Under the pieces are notes generated by a model, which saw nothing but the letters and a program-made list of their open reading frames with translations, was not told the origin of the DNA and ran no database searches. DNA of 64,000 nucleotides from Nitrospira sp. GTDB taxonomy: Bacteria > Nitrospirota > Nitrospiria > Nitrospirales > Nitrospiraceae. Positions 1 through 9,127 of the stretch are shown here, piece after piece. The stretch spans positions 1-64,000 of the forward strand of contig JACOEL010000005.1 of the NCBI GenBank assembly GCA_024998625.1, in the 5' to 3' direction. Both the position numbers and the translations under genes were made by a program. Position 1 is the first letter of the stretch, and every line of letters begins with the position of its first letter.

Positions 1-55
1 CCAGCCCAGGAACAGAGGTCCGCGTGGAAACGGGAATTAATCAGACCTTCCCTAG

Positions 56-553
56 GTGGTGGCAGTGCGGACAGCGCGCAGCACAGGGCGGCGTACGAAA
101 CCGGCGCCGGATTACCTCACGCTGGCGATCAGGTATCTCGCGCGGACCGATCGAACCGTGGCCCAGGTTGAGCAGTACGTGCTGGAAAAAGGCGCGAGCC
201 GGGGCCAGGGGCGCCTGGTCGTTCGTGAATTGGAGCGTCGAGGTTATCTGAACGATCAGGCCTATGCGACCAGATGGGCGGAAGCCAGATTGTCGCGACA
301 CCCGATGGGACGCGAACGGCTTAAGGTTGAATTGCTCAGCCGCGGTTTTGAAGAAGGCGTCACTGAGCGGGCGTTGCGGCAGGCCTACCGCTCGATATCC
401 GAGCAGGAGTTGGCTTGCCAGGCGCTCGAAGGGCGCGCGAGCCGGACGCGTCCGGCGCAATGGGTCAGGTTTCTGCGGCAACGCGGGTTCGATGACGACA
501 CGATTCAGCAAGTCACTCAGGTAGATTTGGAGGCGGGGTTGGACGAGTTATGA
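56..553 (+). CDS. recX: Regulatory protein RecX
   Basis: This 165-residue protein matches RecX, the small helical-repeat protein that binds RecA filaments and modulates recombination and SOS induction. The sequence shows the typical arrangement of three-helix repeats, including LERRGYLNDQAYATRWAE in the first half and FLRQRGFDDDTIQ near the end. The GTG at 56 is the best start because it gives a normal RecX length and no ATG lies close by. Its stop overlaps the alaS start as ATGA at 550-553, so the two genes are translationally coupled. RecX usually follows recA; recA would lie just left of the window, which I cannot see. Confidence 0.9.
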   Translation: MVAVRTARSTGRRTKPAPDYLTLAIRYLARTDRTVAQVEQYVLEKGASRGQGRLVVRELERRGYLNDQAYATRWAEARLSRHPMGRERLKVELLSRGFEEGVTERALRQAYRSISEQELACQALEGRASRTRPAQWVRFLRQRGFDDDTIQQVTQVDLEAGLDEL

Positions 554-3180
554 GCCAAAGTGTGAACGATCTGCGACGAGCCTTCATCCGGTATTTTGAA
601 CAGCAGGGACATCGGTCGGTTCCGAGCGCTCCCTTGATTCCCCAGGCAGACCCGACGCTGCTGTTTACGAACGCCGGCATGAATCAATTCAAGCGGGTGT
701 TCCTGGGTGAGGAGACGCGGGCGTACAACCGGGCGGTGACCGTGCAGAAGTGCCTGCGCGCCGGCGGCAAGCACAACGATCTCGAGAACGTGGGGTACAC
801 CAGGCGGCACCATACCTTTTTCGAAATGCTCGGTAACTTCTCCTTCGGTGACTATTTCAAGGAAGAGGCCATCCGGTTCGGCTGGGAGTTTCTCACATCC
901 GTCGTCGGACTCTCGAAAGACCGGATGTGGATCACAATCTTCCGCGAGGACGACGAAGCCGACCGTCTCTGGAGAAAGATCGGCGTCTCCCCGAGCCGTA
1001 TCGTGCGTTGCGGCGAGAAGGATAACTTCTGGCAGATGGCGGATACGGGCCCTTGTGGTCCCTGCTCCGAACTTCATTTCGATCAAGGCCCTTCGGTGCC
1101 GGGCGACGCGACGCCGAACGGAGAAGGCGACCGGGTCATCGAGATCTGGAACCTGGTTTTTATGCAGTTCAATCGCGACAGTGCGGGCACCCTAAATCCG
1201 CTGCCGAAACCAAGCATCGATACCGGCATGGGATTGGAACGGTTGACGGCGGTGGCGCAGGGACGGCTCAGCAATTACGACAGCGACTTGTTCGCTCCCT
1301 TGCTCTCGGCGATCGGGGCCCGGGCCGGAGCGCAGTATGGTGCAGTGGAGCAGGCGGATCGTTCCATGCGTGTCATTGCGGATCATCTGCGGGCCATCAC
1401 GTTCCTCATGGCCGACGGCGTCTTGCCGTCGAACGAGGGTCGAGGCTATGTGCTTCGCCGGATTCTGCGACGCGCGGCCCGCCATGGCCGGTTGCTGGGC
1501 ATTACCGAACCGTTCCTGCACGAACTGACGGCGACGGTCGTGGAGCAAATGGGCGAGGCCTATCACGAATTGCGTCCGGCAGCCGGTACGGTGGCGGAGG
1601 CGACACGGGGCGAAGAAGAACGGTTTATCGCCACGCTCGACCAGGGGTTGCCGATTCTCAACGACATGCTGACCAAGGTGCGGGCTTCCGGTCAAAACAT
1701 ACTCTCGGGCACCGAAACTTTTAAGTTGTATGACACCTATGGCTTTCCAATGGACCTCATTGCGGAAGCCTGCCGTGAGCAGGACATCCGTCTCGATGAG
1801 ACGGGATTTGAAGCGGCCATTGAAGAGCAGCGCACGCGCGCCAGAAAGACGGGAGGCTTCGAGAGTGAGACGGCCCGTCCCGCATTGAGTGAACTGGCCG
1901 CTCGTGTCGGCACCACGACATTCGTCGGCTACGAGCACCTGAATTCGGAAGGTGTCGTGCAGGCCTTGCTCAAGGGCGATCGGCTGGTGAAGGAAGCGCG
2001 TGAAGGTGATGACATCGAAGTCGTGCTGGATATCACGCCATTTTACGCGGAGGGCGGCGGGCAGGCGGGCGATCAAGGGCTCCTGACCGGTCCCGATGGC
2101 CGTGTGGAGATTCGTGAGACCACCAGACCGGTGCCGACCTTGATCGTACACAAGGGCGTAGTCACCTCTGGTTCGGTCCGTGAGGGGGAGCGGCTGCAAC
2201 TCGCTGTGAATAGTCGCACCCGTCACGATGCGGCGCGTAACCATACGGCCACCCATTTGGTGCATGCCGCCTTGCGGGATCTGTTGGGGCCGCATGTGAA
2301 ACAGTACGGTTCGCTGGTGGCGCCGAATCGCTTGCGGTTCGACTTCGCGCATTTCCGCCCCCTCGCGTCACGCGACATCGACGAGATTGAGTCGATCGTC
2401 AATGAGCAGGTGCGCCAGGATCAGCCGGTGCAAACCGATGTGATGGGGGTGCAGGAAGCCGTGGCAGGCGGGGCGCTGGCGTTTTTCGGCGACAAGTATG
2501 GCGATCAGGTTCGAGTGGTCCACATCGATACCTTCAGCAAGGAATTGTGCGGCGGCACGCATTGCCGGCGGACGGGTGAAATCGGCCTGTTCCGGATCGT
2601 GTCTGAATCGGGAGTAGCAGCCGGTGTACGCCGCATCGAATGTCTCACCGGCAGCGGCGCATTGGATTCGCTCAAGCGATTGGAAGCGGATGTTTGTGAG
2701 TTGTCCGACCTCCTGAAAGTGGCGCCGGGTGAAGTCGTCGCCCGTACCCGCAAGTTGAGCGAGCAACTGAAAGAAAAGGAGCGGGAACTCGCGGAGGTCA
2801 AGCTCAAGCTGGCGAGCACCTCCTCAGGCGACGCACAGGCGCGCGAGATCAAGGGGGTGCAGGTCCACGCGCAACGCACGGACGGCCTCGATGTGAATGG
2901 TATGCGGGCGCTGGCCGATCAACTGCGCGACAGGCTTCGCAGCGGCGTCGTGGCGCTCGGGGCGGCGAATGACGGCAAAGTGTCGCTACTCGTCGTGGTG
3001 ACGAAGGATCTGGTGGGCCGTCTGAAAGCGGGCGAACTCATTAAGGAGATGGCAACGGAAGTGGGCGGGACCGGGGGAGGGCGTCCTGAGATGGCGCAGG
3101 CCGGAGGAAAAAATCCCGAAGGACTCGGCACTGCGTTAGAAAAGGTTTTTGGGTTGGTCCAGAAGGCCCTCGAAGGGTAA
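550..3180 (+). CDS. alaS: Alanyl-tRNA synthetase
   Basis: This class II synthetase (876 residues, normal length) charges tRNA-Ala in the cytoplasm. The N-terminal catalytic core begins with RRAFIRYFEQQGH and carries TNAGMNQFKRVFLG. The editing domain has the metal-binding HTATHL motif near residue 565 and the CGGTHC motif near residue 667, so proofreading of mischarged Ser or Gly should be intact. A C-Ala domain with a glycine-rich GGTGGGRPEMAQAGG segment ends the protein. The ATG at 550 overlaps the recX stop. alaS directly after recX is a common bacterial arrangement. No defect is visible. Confidence 0.98.
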   Translation: MSQSVNDLRRAFIRYFEQQGHRSVPSAPLIPQADPTLLFTNAGMNQFKRVFLGEETRAYNRAVTVQKCLRAGGKHNDLENVGYTRRHHTFFEMLGNFSFGDYFKEEAIRFGWEFLTSVVGLSKDRMWITIFREDDEADRLWRKIGVSPSRIVRCGEKDNFWQMADTGPCGPCSELHFDQGPSVPGDATPNGEGDRVIEIWNLVFMQFNRDSAGTLNPLPKPSIDTGMGLERLTAVAQGRLSNYDSDLFAPLLSAIGARAGAQYGAVEQADRSMRVIADHLRAITFLMADGVLPSNEGRGYVLRRILRRAARHGRLLGITEPFLHELTATVVEQMGEAYHELRPAAGTVAEATRGEEERFIATLDQGLPILNDMLTKVRASGQNILSGTETFKLYDTYGFPMDLIAEACREQDIRLDETGFEAAIEEQRTRARKTGGFESETARPALSELAARVGTTTFVGYEHLNSEGVVQALLKGDRLVKEAREGDDIEVVLDITPFYAEGGGQAGDQGLLTGPDGRVEIRETTRPVPTLIVHKGVVTSGSVREGERLQLAVNSRTRHDAARNHTATHLVHAALRDLLGPHVKQYGSLVAPNRLRFDFAHFRPLASRDIDEIESIVNEQVRQDQPVQTDVMGVQEAVAGGALAFFGDKYGDQVRVVHIDTFSKELCGGTHCRRTGEIGLFRIVSESGVAAGVRRIECLTGSGALDSLKRLEADVCELSDLLKVAPGEVVARTRKLSEQLKEKERELAEVKLKLASTSSGDAQAREIKGVQVHAQRTDGLDVNGMRALADQLRDRLRSGVVALGAANDGKVSLLVVVTKDLVGRLKAGELIKEMATEVGGTGGGRPEMAQAGGKNPEGLGTALEKVFGLVQKALEG

Positions 3181-3184
3181 ACTG

Positions 3185-3796
3185 ATGAAAGGCCAACGGA
3201 TTCTCGCCATCGATCACGGCTCCAAGCGGATCGGGTTCGCCCTGAGTGATGAGCTCGGGTGGACGGCCCAGCCGCTGGAAACGTTTTACCGGCGAAATCC
3301 CGATGCCGACATCCGGCATATTCAGGACCTGGTTCGTGAACACGAAGTCGGGCAGGTTCTGGTCGGTATGCCGCTACGGTTGGATGGCGAGATCGGTCCC
3401 GCGGCCAAAGTCGTCGCGGAGTTCATCCAGCTATTGGAGCCGGCGCTGTCGGTCCCGGTGATTACCTGGGATGAACGGATGACGACCTGCGCGGCGGAAG
3501 ACCTGCTGATTGCCGCTGATGTCGGCCGTCGGAAGCGGAAGGGGATCGTCGACCGTATTGCCGCGGCGATTCTCTTGCAGAGTTATCTGGCGAGTTTGGA
3601 ACAGCCGGCGACCGGCCAGAGGAACGATCTGAACGCACCCGTGGAGACCGATCCCTGGGCTTTTGATGAACCCCGAGTCGATGATGCAGAAGAAAGCGAT
3701 CATGGGCCTGGCCCTGGCGGCAGTGATGTCCGCGGCTCTCGCGGGGTATCTGGCGCTGCGTTGGGCTCAAAGTCCCGTCGCGAGCGGACCTTCTAA
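3185..3796 (+). CDS. ruvX: Putative pre-16S rRNA nuclease / Holliday junction resolvase-like protein YqgF (RuvX)
   Basis: The RNase H-fold YqgF family trims the 5' end of pre-16S rRNA and was earlier proposed as a resolvase. The sequence shows LAIDHGSKRIGFALSDELG at the N-terminus, VGMPLRLDG in the middle, and WDERMTT followed by RRKRKGIVDRIAAAILLQSYL, which carry the acidic active-site residues. I chose ATG 3185, five bases after the alaS stop, rather than the upstream in-frame start inside alaS. The family domain is finished by about residue 140, but this frame runs on to 203 residues, with an acidic then Arg-rich tail. That tail overlaps the first 131 bases of mltG in another frame, so it may be a read-through extension without function. 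Confidence 0.9.
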   Translation: MKGQRILAIDHGSKRIGFALSDELGWTAQPLETFYRRNPDADIRHIQDLVREHEVGQVLVGMPLRLDGEIGPAAKVVAEFIQLLEPALSVPVITWDERMTTCAAEDLLIAADVGRRKRKGIVDRIAAAILLQSYLASLEQPATGQRNDLNAPVETDPWAFDEPRVDDAEESDHGPGPGGSDVRGSRGVSGAALGSKSRRERTF

Positions 3797-4733
3797 GCCT
3801 CCCTCCCACATTGTCCTCATCCCTGAAGGCAGCACCTTTCAGCAGGTGGCCGCTCTTCTGAAAAACGAGCAGTTGATCCGCAGTCGGTCGGCTTTCTTAT
3901 TGCTGGGCAAGACGCGGGACATCGATCGAAAGATCCGCCCCGGTGAGTATGAGTTGGATGCCAGTATGTCGCCGCAGGACATTCTGACGAAGCTACTGGC
4001 CGGTCGGGTGGTGCTGCATCCCGTTACGATCCCGGAAGGGTACAGCCTGACGCAGATTGCCGAGGTGCTGGCGGCGCAGCAAGTGACGGATACGAAAGAG
4101 TTCACGAAGCTGGTACGCGATCGTACGTTTATTTCGACCCTCGGCATCGAGGCCGATTCCCTGGAAGGCTATCTTTTTCCCGAAACCTATTCCTTTGCGA
4201 AGGGTACGAAGGCGCGGGAGGTGATCAAGGCGATGATCGATAGTCTCCATCGTGTCTGGGGTACCGAGTTGCAGGAGCAGGCGGCCCGCATGAAAATGTC
4301 CCTGCATCAGGTGTTGACCCTGGCCTCTGTCATCGAAAAGGAAACCGGAGCGAAGGACGAGCGGGAATTGATCGCGGCGGTGTTTCACAACCGGTTGCGG
4401 AAAAGGATCCCATTGCAGAGCGATCCGACGGTGATCTACGGGTTACCGGCGTTCGACGGCAACATTCACAAGCGCGATCTTTCCGTCAGGAGCCCCTATA
4501 ATACGTATCGTGTGCAGGGGCTCCCGCCGGGACCGATAGCCAGCCCTGGCGCCCATTCATTGCGCGCGGCGCTCTTTCCCGCCCAGGCGTCGTACCTGTA
4601 TTTTGTGTCGCGGAACGACGGGACCCATCAATTTTCTTCCACGCTGGCCGAGCACAATCAAGCGGTGGAGAAATATCAGAAACAGTACTTCCGCAAACGT
4701 GCCAGGGGCAACCTTGTCGCCCACGGTGCGTGA
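3666..4733 (+). CDS. mltG: Endolytic murein transglycosylase MltG
   Basis: This YceG-family membrane-anchored lytic transglycosylase cleaves nascent peptidoglycan strands. An N-terminal membrane anchor (about residues 10-33, Lys-Lys followed by a long Ala/Leu/Met stretch) puts the catalytic domain in the periplasm. A LysM-like segment (IPEGSTFQQVAALLK) comes next. The YceG domain shows FPETYSFAKGT and LASVIEKETGAKDE, which carries the catalytic Glu, plus LQSDPTVIYG and NTYRVQGLPPGPI. In-frame starts exist at TTG 3663 and ATG 3666, 3681 and 3684. All of them lie inside ruvX, and the anchor itself is encoded in the overlap, so a start downstream of the overlap is unlikely. Confidence 0.95.
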   Translation: MNPESMMQKKAIMGLALAAVMSAALAGYLALRWAQSPVASGPSKPPSHIVLIPEGSTFQQVAALLKNEQLIRSRSAFLLLGKTRDIDRKIRPGEYELDASMSPQDILTKLLAGRVVLHPVTIPEGYSLTQIAEVLAAQQVTDTKEFTKLVRDRTFISTLGIEADSLEGYLFPETYSFAKGTKAREVIKAMIDSLHRVWGTELQEQAARMKMSLHQVLTLASVIEKETGAKDERELIAAVFHNRLRKRIPLQSDPTVIYGLPAFDGNIHKRDLSVRSPYNTYRVQGLPPGPIASPGAHSLRAALFPAQASYLYFVSRNDGTHQFSSTLAEHNQAVEKYQKQYFRKRARGNLVAHGA

Positions 4734-4806
4734 TCGTATTGAGAACCGGTCACTACACCTCCTGTCTAATTTCCTCATCGACGTAGAATGTGAAAGGGAC
4801 ATTCGT

Positions 4807-5496
4807 ATGAGTGTGAAGTCGTGGAATGAATCGTTGCCGCTCTATCTGGACCATACCGTGCTGCGTCCGGAGGCGACCAAGGCCGATGTGTTGCGACTCT
4901 GCGCAGAAGCCAGGGAGCAGGGGTTCGTCGTGATCTTTGTGCCGCCCTGTTATGTGGAGGAGGCGGTGGCTGCGGTTGCAGGGACCGATGTCCAGGTGGG
5001 CATCCCGATCGGTTTTCCGCTCGGAGGGCATTCGACTCACGCCAAGGTCACGGAGGCCATGGAGGCGGTGGCGCACGGCGCGCGGGTGCTCGATATGGTG
5101 ATCAATATTAGCCGGTTGAAATCCGGCGACTACGACCTGGTGCGGAGCGATATGGCCGCCGTCGTTCAGGCGACTCCGGGGGTGAACCACAAGGTGATTC
5201 TGGAAACCTGTTTGTTGACCCGCGAGGAAAAAGTCACGGCCTGCCGCTTGGCTGTCGAGGCTGGGATGGACTACGTGAAGACCTCGACCGGATTCAATCA
5301 GGCCGGCGCGACAGTGGAAGACGTTCGGCTGATGAAAGAGGCCGTGGCCGGACGGGCCAAGGTGAAGGCGTCCGGTGGAATCAGGGATTGGAAGTTCACG
5401 CGTGAGTTGCTGGAGGCAGGGGCCGACCGGATCGGCACCAGCGCGAGTCTGAAGATTTTAGATGAGTGGCGCGCCTCGCTGGTTGCGGTGCGGTGA
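4807..5496 (+). CDS. deoC: Deoxyribose-phosphate aldolase
   Basis: DeoC splits 2-deoxyribose 5-phosphate into glyceraldehyde 3-phosphate and acetaldehyde in deoxynucleoside salvage. The 229-residue TIM-barrel protein shows YLDHTVLRPEAT at the N-terminus, VLDMVINI in the core, the Schiff-base Lys158 in YVKTSTGF, and VKASGGIRD with the proton-relay Lys. ATG 4807 was chosen because an AAAGGGA ribosome site lies 6-12 bases upstream and it gives the family length; the longer open frame to the left overlaps mltG and has no homologous content. deoB follows 56 bases downstream and supplies the substrate deoxyribose 5-phosphate. Confidence 0.95.
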   Translation: MSVKSWNESLPLYLDHTVLRPEATKADVLRLCAEAREQGFVVIFVPPCYVEEAVAAVAGTDVQVGIPIGFPLGGHSTHAKVTEAMEAVAHGARVLDMVINISRLKSGDYDLVRSDMAAVVQATPGVNHKVILETCLLTREEKVTACRLAVEAGMDYVKTSTGFNQAGATVEDVRLMKEAVAGRAKVKASGGIRDWKFTRELLEAGADRIGTSASLKILDEWRASLVAVR

Positions 5497-5518
5497 ACCG
5501 CCAGGCCTTGTGATAGTC

Positions 5519-5546
5519 TTGCTCGTTCCGGTGGATTTGATATAGT
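5519..5546 (+). promoter_or_regulatory. Sigma70-like promoter immediately before deoB
   Basis: TTGCTC (5519-5524), a 16-base spacer and TATAGT (5541-5546) resemble -35 and -10 boxes. Only six bases separate the -10 box from the deoB ATG, so transcription would begin at or next to the start codon. Recognised by eye only. Confidence 0.45.
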
Positions 5547-5552
5547 GCGCCC

Positions 5553-6707
5553 ATGATGACTCGAATCGTATTGCTGGTGCTCGATGGTTTCGGTATCGGT
5601 GCCTTGCCCGATGCCGACGTGTATGGCGATGCCGGCTGCAACACCCTGCAGCGGCTGGCTGCCATTTCCAAGGGGCTTGCGCTCCCGAATTTTGAGCAAC
5701 TCGGTCTCGGGCATCTGGGCCAGTTCCAAGGTATTCGCCCGATGGTGCAGCCGGAGGGCTGCTATGGGGCTCTCGGATTTTTGACCAAGGGAAAGAATTC
5801 TCTCTCCGGGCATTGGGAAATCGCCGGATACGTGATCGAGGAAGGCGAGCGTCCCTGTGAAACCTTCACGACCGAGCTGGTAAATGCGCTCGAGGCCGCG
5901 TTGGGACAGAAGACCCTGGGCAATTGCCGTGCGGTCACGCAGGAGCCGATCGCCGAGTTCGGCAGGGAACATCAGAAATCGGGTATGCCCGTCGCCTGGA
6001 TCGATACGGCGGGGACGATTTTCCTGGCTGCGCATGAGCAGGTCGTGCCGCCCGAAGAGCTGTATCGCCTGGCGCGCGAGGCACGAAAGCTGCTCAAGAG
6101 CATGGTGCCGATTGTGCGCGTGGTCGCCTGCCCCTTCGTCGGGCAATCGGGCCAATTTACCGTGACGGAGCGGCGGCGGGATTTTGCCGTGGAGCCACCG
6201 GGGCTGACGTTACTGGACCACTTGAGCCGGGCCAGCCAGCTTGTCATCGGGGTGGGAAAGGTCGGCGACTTGTTCAGTGGGCGCGGGGTGACGAGATCCG
6301 TGCCGTTGTTCCAGGCGGAAGCCGTCATGGATGAAGTGGCCGGCATGTTCAGCAAGGTCCCGCGCGGCTTGATCTACGCGAGCCTCCCGGTCATCAATCC
6401 CGACCTTCAGACCACGGTGTCCACATTGCAGCAGATCGATCGCCGGCTGCGGGATTTACAGGAATCCCTCAAAGTCGGAGACGTGTTGATCATCACCGGC
6501 GATCACGGGTTCGACTGTGCCAGGCCGAATCCCGGTCATTCACGCGAATATGTGCCCTGTCTCGTGACTGGTCCGCGTCTCGCGCGCGGTGTGAACCTCG
6601 GAACCAGGTCGACCGCCGCGGACCTTGGCCAAACGATCGGCGAAGCGTTGGGCGCGACCAGATTGCCCTGGGGCGACAGTTTCCTGGATGCATTGCAGTC
6701 CCGTTAG
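5553..6707 (+). CDS. deoB: Phosphopentomutase
   Basis: DeoB interconverts (deoxy)ribose 1-phosphate and 5-phosphate and feeds DeoC. The 384-residue protein belongs to the alkaline-phosphatase-like metalloenzyme superfamily: VLDGFGIGALPDA carries the first metal-binding Asp, SLSGHWEIAG the substrate loop, and ITGDHGFDC near residue 314 further metal ligands. The family length is about 390. ATG 5553 is followed by a second ATG; neither has a Shine-Dalgarno sequence. Together with the very close -10 box this suggests a leaderless mRNA. deoC-deoB adjacency supports a deoxyribonucleoside catabolism role. Confidence 0.95.
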   Translation: MMTRIVLLVLDGFGIGALPDADVYGDAGCNTLQRLAAISKGLALPNFEQLGLGHLGQFQGIRPMVQPEGCYGALGFLTKGKNSLSGHWEIAGYVIEEGERPCETFTTELVNALEAALGQKTLGNCRAVTQEPIAEFGREHQKSGMPVAWIDTAGTIFLAAHEQVVPPEELYRLAREARKLLKSMVPIVRVVACPFVGQSGQFTVTERRRDFAVEPPGLTLLDHLSRASQLVIGVGKVGDLFSGRGVTRSVPLFQAEAVMDEVAGMFSKVPRGLIYASLPVINPDLQTTVSTLQQIDRRLRDLQESLKVGDVLIITGDHGFDCARPNPGHSREYVPCLVTGPRLARGVNLGTRSTAADLGQTIGEALGATRLPWGDSFLDALQSR

Positions 6708-6752
6708 CGCGTGCGTCTTCATCAGTAGCAGCGGCGAGTGAAAGGAGCACTT

Positions 6753-7214
6753 GTGTCGATTGACGCGACGTTGAACTCTCTCGGGATCGAATTGCCGGCT
6801 CCTCCGAAACCGGTCGCGAGTTACGTGCCTGCCGTCCGTGCGGGCGACCTGCTCTATCTCAGCGGCATGTTGCCGTTTCGAGACGGCCAGGTCGCAATCA
6901 CGGGCAAGCTGGGGCAGGACGTGACGGTCGAGCGTGGGGCCGAGGCAGCGAGACTGGCGCTGTTGAATGCCTTGGCGGTCGTGAAGCAGGAGCTCGGTTC
7001 ATTGGATCGTGTGCAGCGTATCGTGCGAGTCGTGGGGCATGTGGCATCAGCCTCAGGGTTTGTGCAGCAGCCGGCGGTCATCAATGGCGCGTCCGATCTC
7101 CTGGTGCAGGTGTTCGGTGAGGCCGGACGCCACGCTCGCGTGGCGCTGGGTGCGGCGGAGTTGCCGTTGCATGCTGCGATTGAACTCGAATTGCTGGTCC
7201 AAGTCCGACCGTAA
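6753..7214 (+). CDS. RidA family protein (YjgF/YER057c/UK114)
   Basis: RidA-fold proteins are small trimers; the canonical member hydrolyses reactive enamine/imine intermediates, and several subfamilies have unknown substrates. The sequence shows YVPAVRAGDLLYLSGMLPF at the N-terminus, QDVTVERGAEAARLALLNAL in the middle and GRHARVALGAAELPLHAAIE at the C-terminus. An Ala replaces the first residue of the usual C-terminal Arg-containing loop only in part, so activity cannot be read off with certainty. GTG 6753 is preferred over GTG 6738 because AAAGGAG (6741-6747) stands five bases before it. It follows deoB by 45 bases and may be cotranscribed. Confidence 0.85.
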   Translation: MSIDATLNSLGIELPAPPKPVASYVPAVRAGDLLYLSGMLPFRDGQVAITGKLGQDVTVERGAEAARLALLNALAVVKQELGSLDRVQRIVRVVGHVASASGFVQQPAVINGASDLLVQVFGEAGRHARVALGAAELPLHAAIELELLVQVRP

Positions 7215-7255
7215 AAAATCCTGCGTCTGTTCCCCACCTGCATCGCCCGGTTGTC

Positions 7256-7285
7256 TTGACTTCAAAAAAATCCGCTTGTTATAGT
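7256..7285 (+). promoter_or_regulatory. Sigma70-like promoter for the IPT/TIG gene
   Basis: TTGACT (7256-7261), an A-rich 18-base spacer and TATAGT (7280-7285) form the best consensus-like promoter I see in the window. It would give a 5' leader of about 160 bases before the ATG at 7454. The rest of the 240-base gap holds no recognisable gene. Confidence 0.6.
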
Positions 7286-7453
7286 CCGAGAGCCCCTTCG
7301 TTCATTGCCGTACCCCCCATCCGGCCTCGCTGCCTCAGTTGCGTGGGGTTTCCGTGCCACGTGCGGGGCGTTCGTCTGAGGTGCCATTATTTCTGACTTG
7401 CCCGGGCCTGCTGGTCTGGCCTAGTCGAGGTTGTCCGTAGGGAGTGTCATCCC

Positions 7454-9127
7454 ATGCAATACATCGCTCGTATCATGCTCGGCGTCACTTTGCTCGCAGG
7501 CCCCGTCGTTTCAGGAAATGCCTGGGCTGAGGGGCCGGTTCTTCATCCCAATGCTGCCGTGCCGGGATCGACCCTCTCGATTACCGGGAAGGGGTTCGGC
7601 CCCTATAAGTCCACGAAGTTTAATCAGGTCACCTTTCAGGGCGTACCGGCGTTGGTCCAACGCTGGGAGTCCGATCTCATCGAAGTCCGCGTCCCCTCGC
7701 AGGCGACCGATGGACCGGTCGATATCGTCATCGGAAAGAAGCGCCTGAAAGTCGGATCGTTTACGCGATTGCAACCCGTGATTCATTCCTTGTCGCCAGC
7801 TGAGGCGGAACCGGGCGCGATTCTGGAGATCAGCGGTGAACATTTCGGCAATACTGCCGGGCCGCGTGATCCCAACACCATTTTCGGCGTCAACAGTGTG
7901 GCGGTGGGGGACGTGACCGTTCGCGTGCGCAAGTGGCGGGACGACAAGATCGAGGTGGAACTGCCGGGCAATGTGCAGACGGGTGAGGTCGTGGTTCGGA
8001 TGGCCTCCTCCGATCCGCTGCCTGACGGCTCTTGCTGCGCGCCGGTCAAACAGGTGGTCAGCAACAGTATGCCGGTTCGGGTGTTGGCGACCGTGCGTGT
8101 CGATCCCGTGAGTGGTCCGGTGGGTACGAAGGTCGTGTTGTTCGGCAAGGGATTCGGGGCGACGAGAAACCCCGAGGACGGCGTGCTGTTCGGAGGGCAT
8201 CTGGCGACGGTGTCGCAGTGGACGGATACGACCGTTGTGGTCCACGTGCCGCTCGATGCCCAGACCGGCCCTGTCGTGATGAAGCGCAATGGGCAGGAAC
8301 GTGCCATCGGGACGTACACGGTTCAGACACCCCAGGCGGCCGGACTTACCCCGACGGAGGCTCCCATAGGCACCTTGCTGAAAATCACGGGAGAGAATTT
8401 TGGGTTCTATTCCGAAGCCGGGTCCACGCCATTTAACTATATCGACTTTTCCTTGAGCGAGAACACCGTCGAAATCGGCGGGGTGCAGGCGATCGTGTAT
8501 CGTTGGGGCCACGACCGTATTGATGTCTGGGTGCCCTTCAGCGCGAAAAGTGGTCCGGTGGTGGTCAAACGCGCTGCCAATACTCCCAAGCCGGACGGCA
8601 CGTGCTGCGCCAATAAGAAGGTGCTAGAAACGCAGGTCGGCAATTTTACGCTCGTCACGCCGAAGATCGATTCCTACAGTCCGACCACTGGGGGATTGGA
8701 CGAGGTGGTGACGATCAAGGGGAGTGGGTTCGGGAAGTTTCTCAAGACCGCCGAACCCAGCAAGGTCATTACGGATAGTGTCTATGCCAGGGTAGCTCCC
8801 GAGTTGGGAGAGAACGTCTCGCGTACCGAAGTGTTGTTCAACGGGGTCGGCGCGATCGTGCAGTCGTGGACGGACACGGAAATCAAAGTCAAGATTCCTC
8901 ATCGCCACTCCTATGGAGTGGGCAAGCTCGGTGAGTTTAATCCGGATCTGACGTCGGGGCCGCTCGTGGTCCGCCGTGGGTCGTGGGATCTCCTGCCGGA
9001 CGGATCCTGCTGCACGCCGAAGAAGTGGGTTACCCTCGAAGCCGGCACATTTACCATCCAGTCCACGGGATTGCCGGATGCCAGTTACTGGCGGAATCCT
9101 AATCCGGAGAATAGCCACTTTCAGTAA
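7454..9127 (+). CDS. Exported multi-IPT/TIG domain protein
   Basis: A signal peptide (residues 1-25, ending near GNAWA) precedes about five IPT/TIG immunoglobulin-like domains, roughly residues 27-107, 108-210, 211-285, 286-400 and 402-550. Each opens with a phrase such as AEPGAILEISGEHFG or APIGTLLKITGENFGF. A distinctive PDG(S/T)CC motif with vicinal cysteines recurs at Cys194-195, Cys384-385 and Cys519-520, always just before the last strand of a domain. No catalytic domain or membrane anchor is visible, so the protein is probably periplasmic or secreted. The stop overlaps the start of the Ycf48-like gene by one base, indicating tight coupling. The function is unknown. Confidence 0.85.
   Translation: MQYIARIMLGVTLLAGPVVSGNAWAEGPVLHPNAAVPGSTLSITGKGFGPYKSTKFNQVTFQGVPALVQRWESDLIEVRVPSQATDGPVDIVIGKKRLKVGSFTRLQPVIHSLSPAEAEPGAILEISGEHFGNTAGPRDPNTIFGVNSVAVGDVTVRVRKWRDDKIEVELPGNVQTGEVVVRMASSDPLPDGSCCAPVKQVVSNSMPVRVLATVRVDPVSGPVGTKVVLFGKGFGATRNPEDGVLFGGHLATVSQWTDTTVVVHVPLDAQTGPVVMKRNGQERAIGTYTVQTPQAAGLTPTEAPIGTLLKITGENFGFYSEAGSTPFNYIDFSLSENTVEIGGVQAIVYRWGHDRIDVWVPFSAKSGPVVVKRAANTPKPDGTCCANKKVLETQVGNFTLVTPKIDSYSPTTGGLDEVVTIKGSGFGKFLKTAEPSKVITDSVYARVAPELGENVSRTEVLFNGVGAIVQSWTDTEIKVKIPHRHSYGVGKLGEFNPDLTSGPLVVRRGSWDLLPDGSCCTPKKWVTLEAGTFTIQSTGLPDASYWRNPNPENSHFQ

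Noticed and set aside
1192-2352. 386-codon open frame antisense to alaS
   Set aside because: The codons of a G+C-rich gene leave stop-free antisense frames; the translation shows no domain and alaS is unambiguous.
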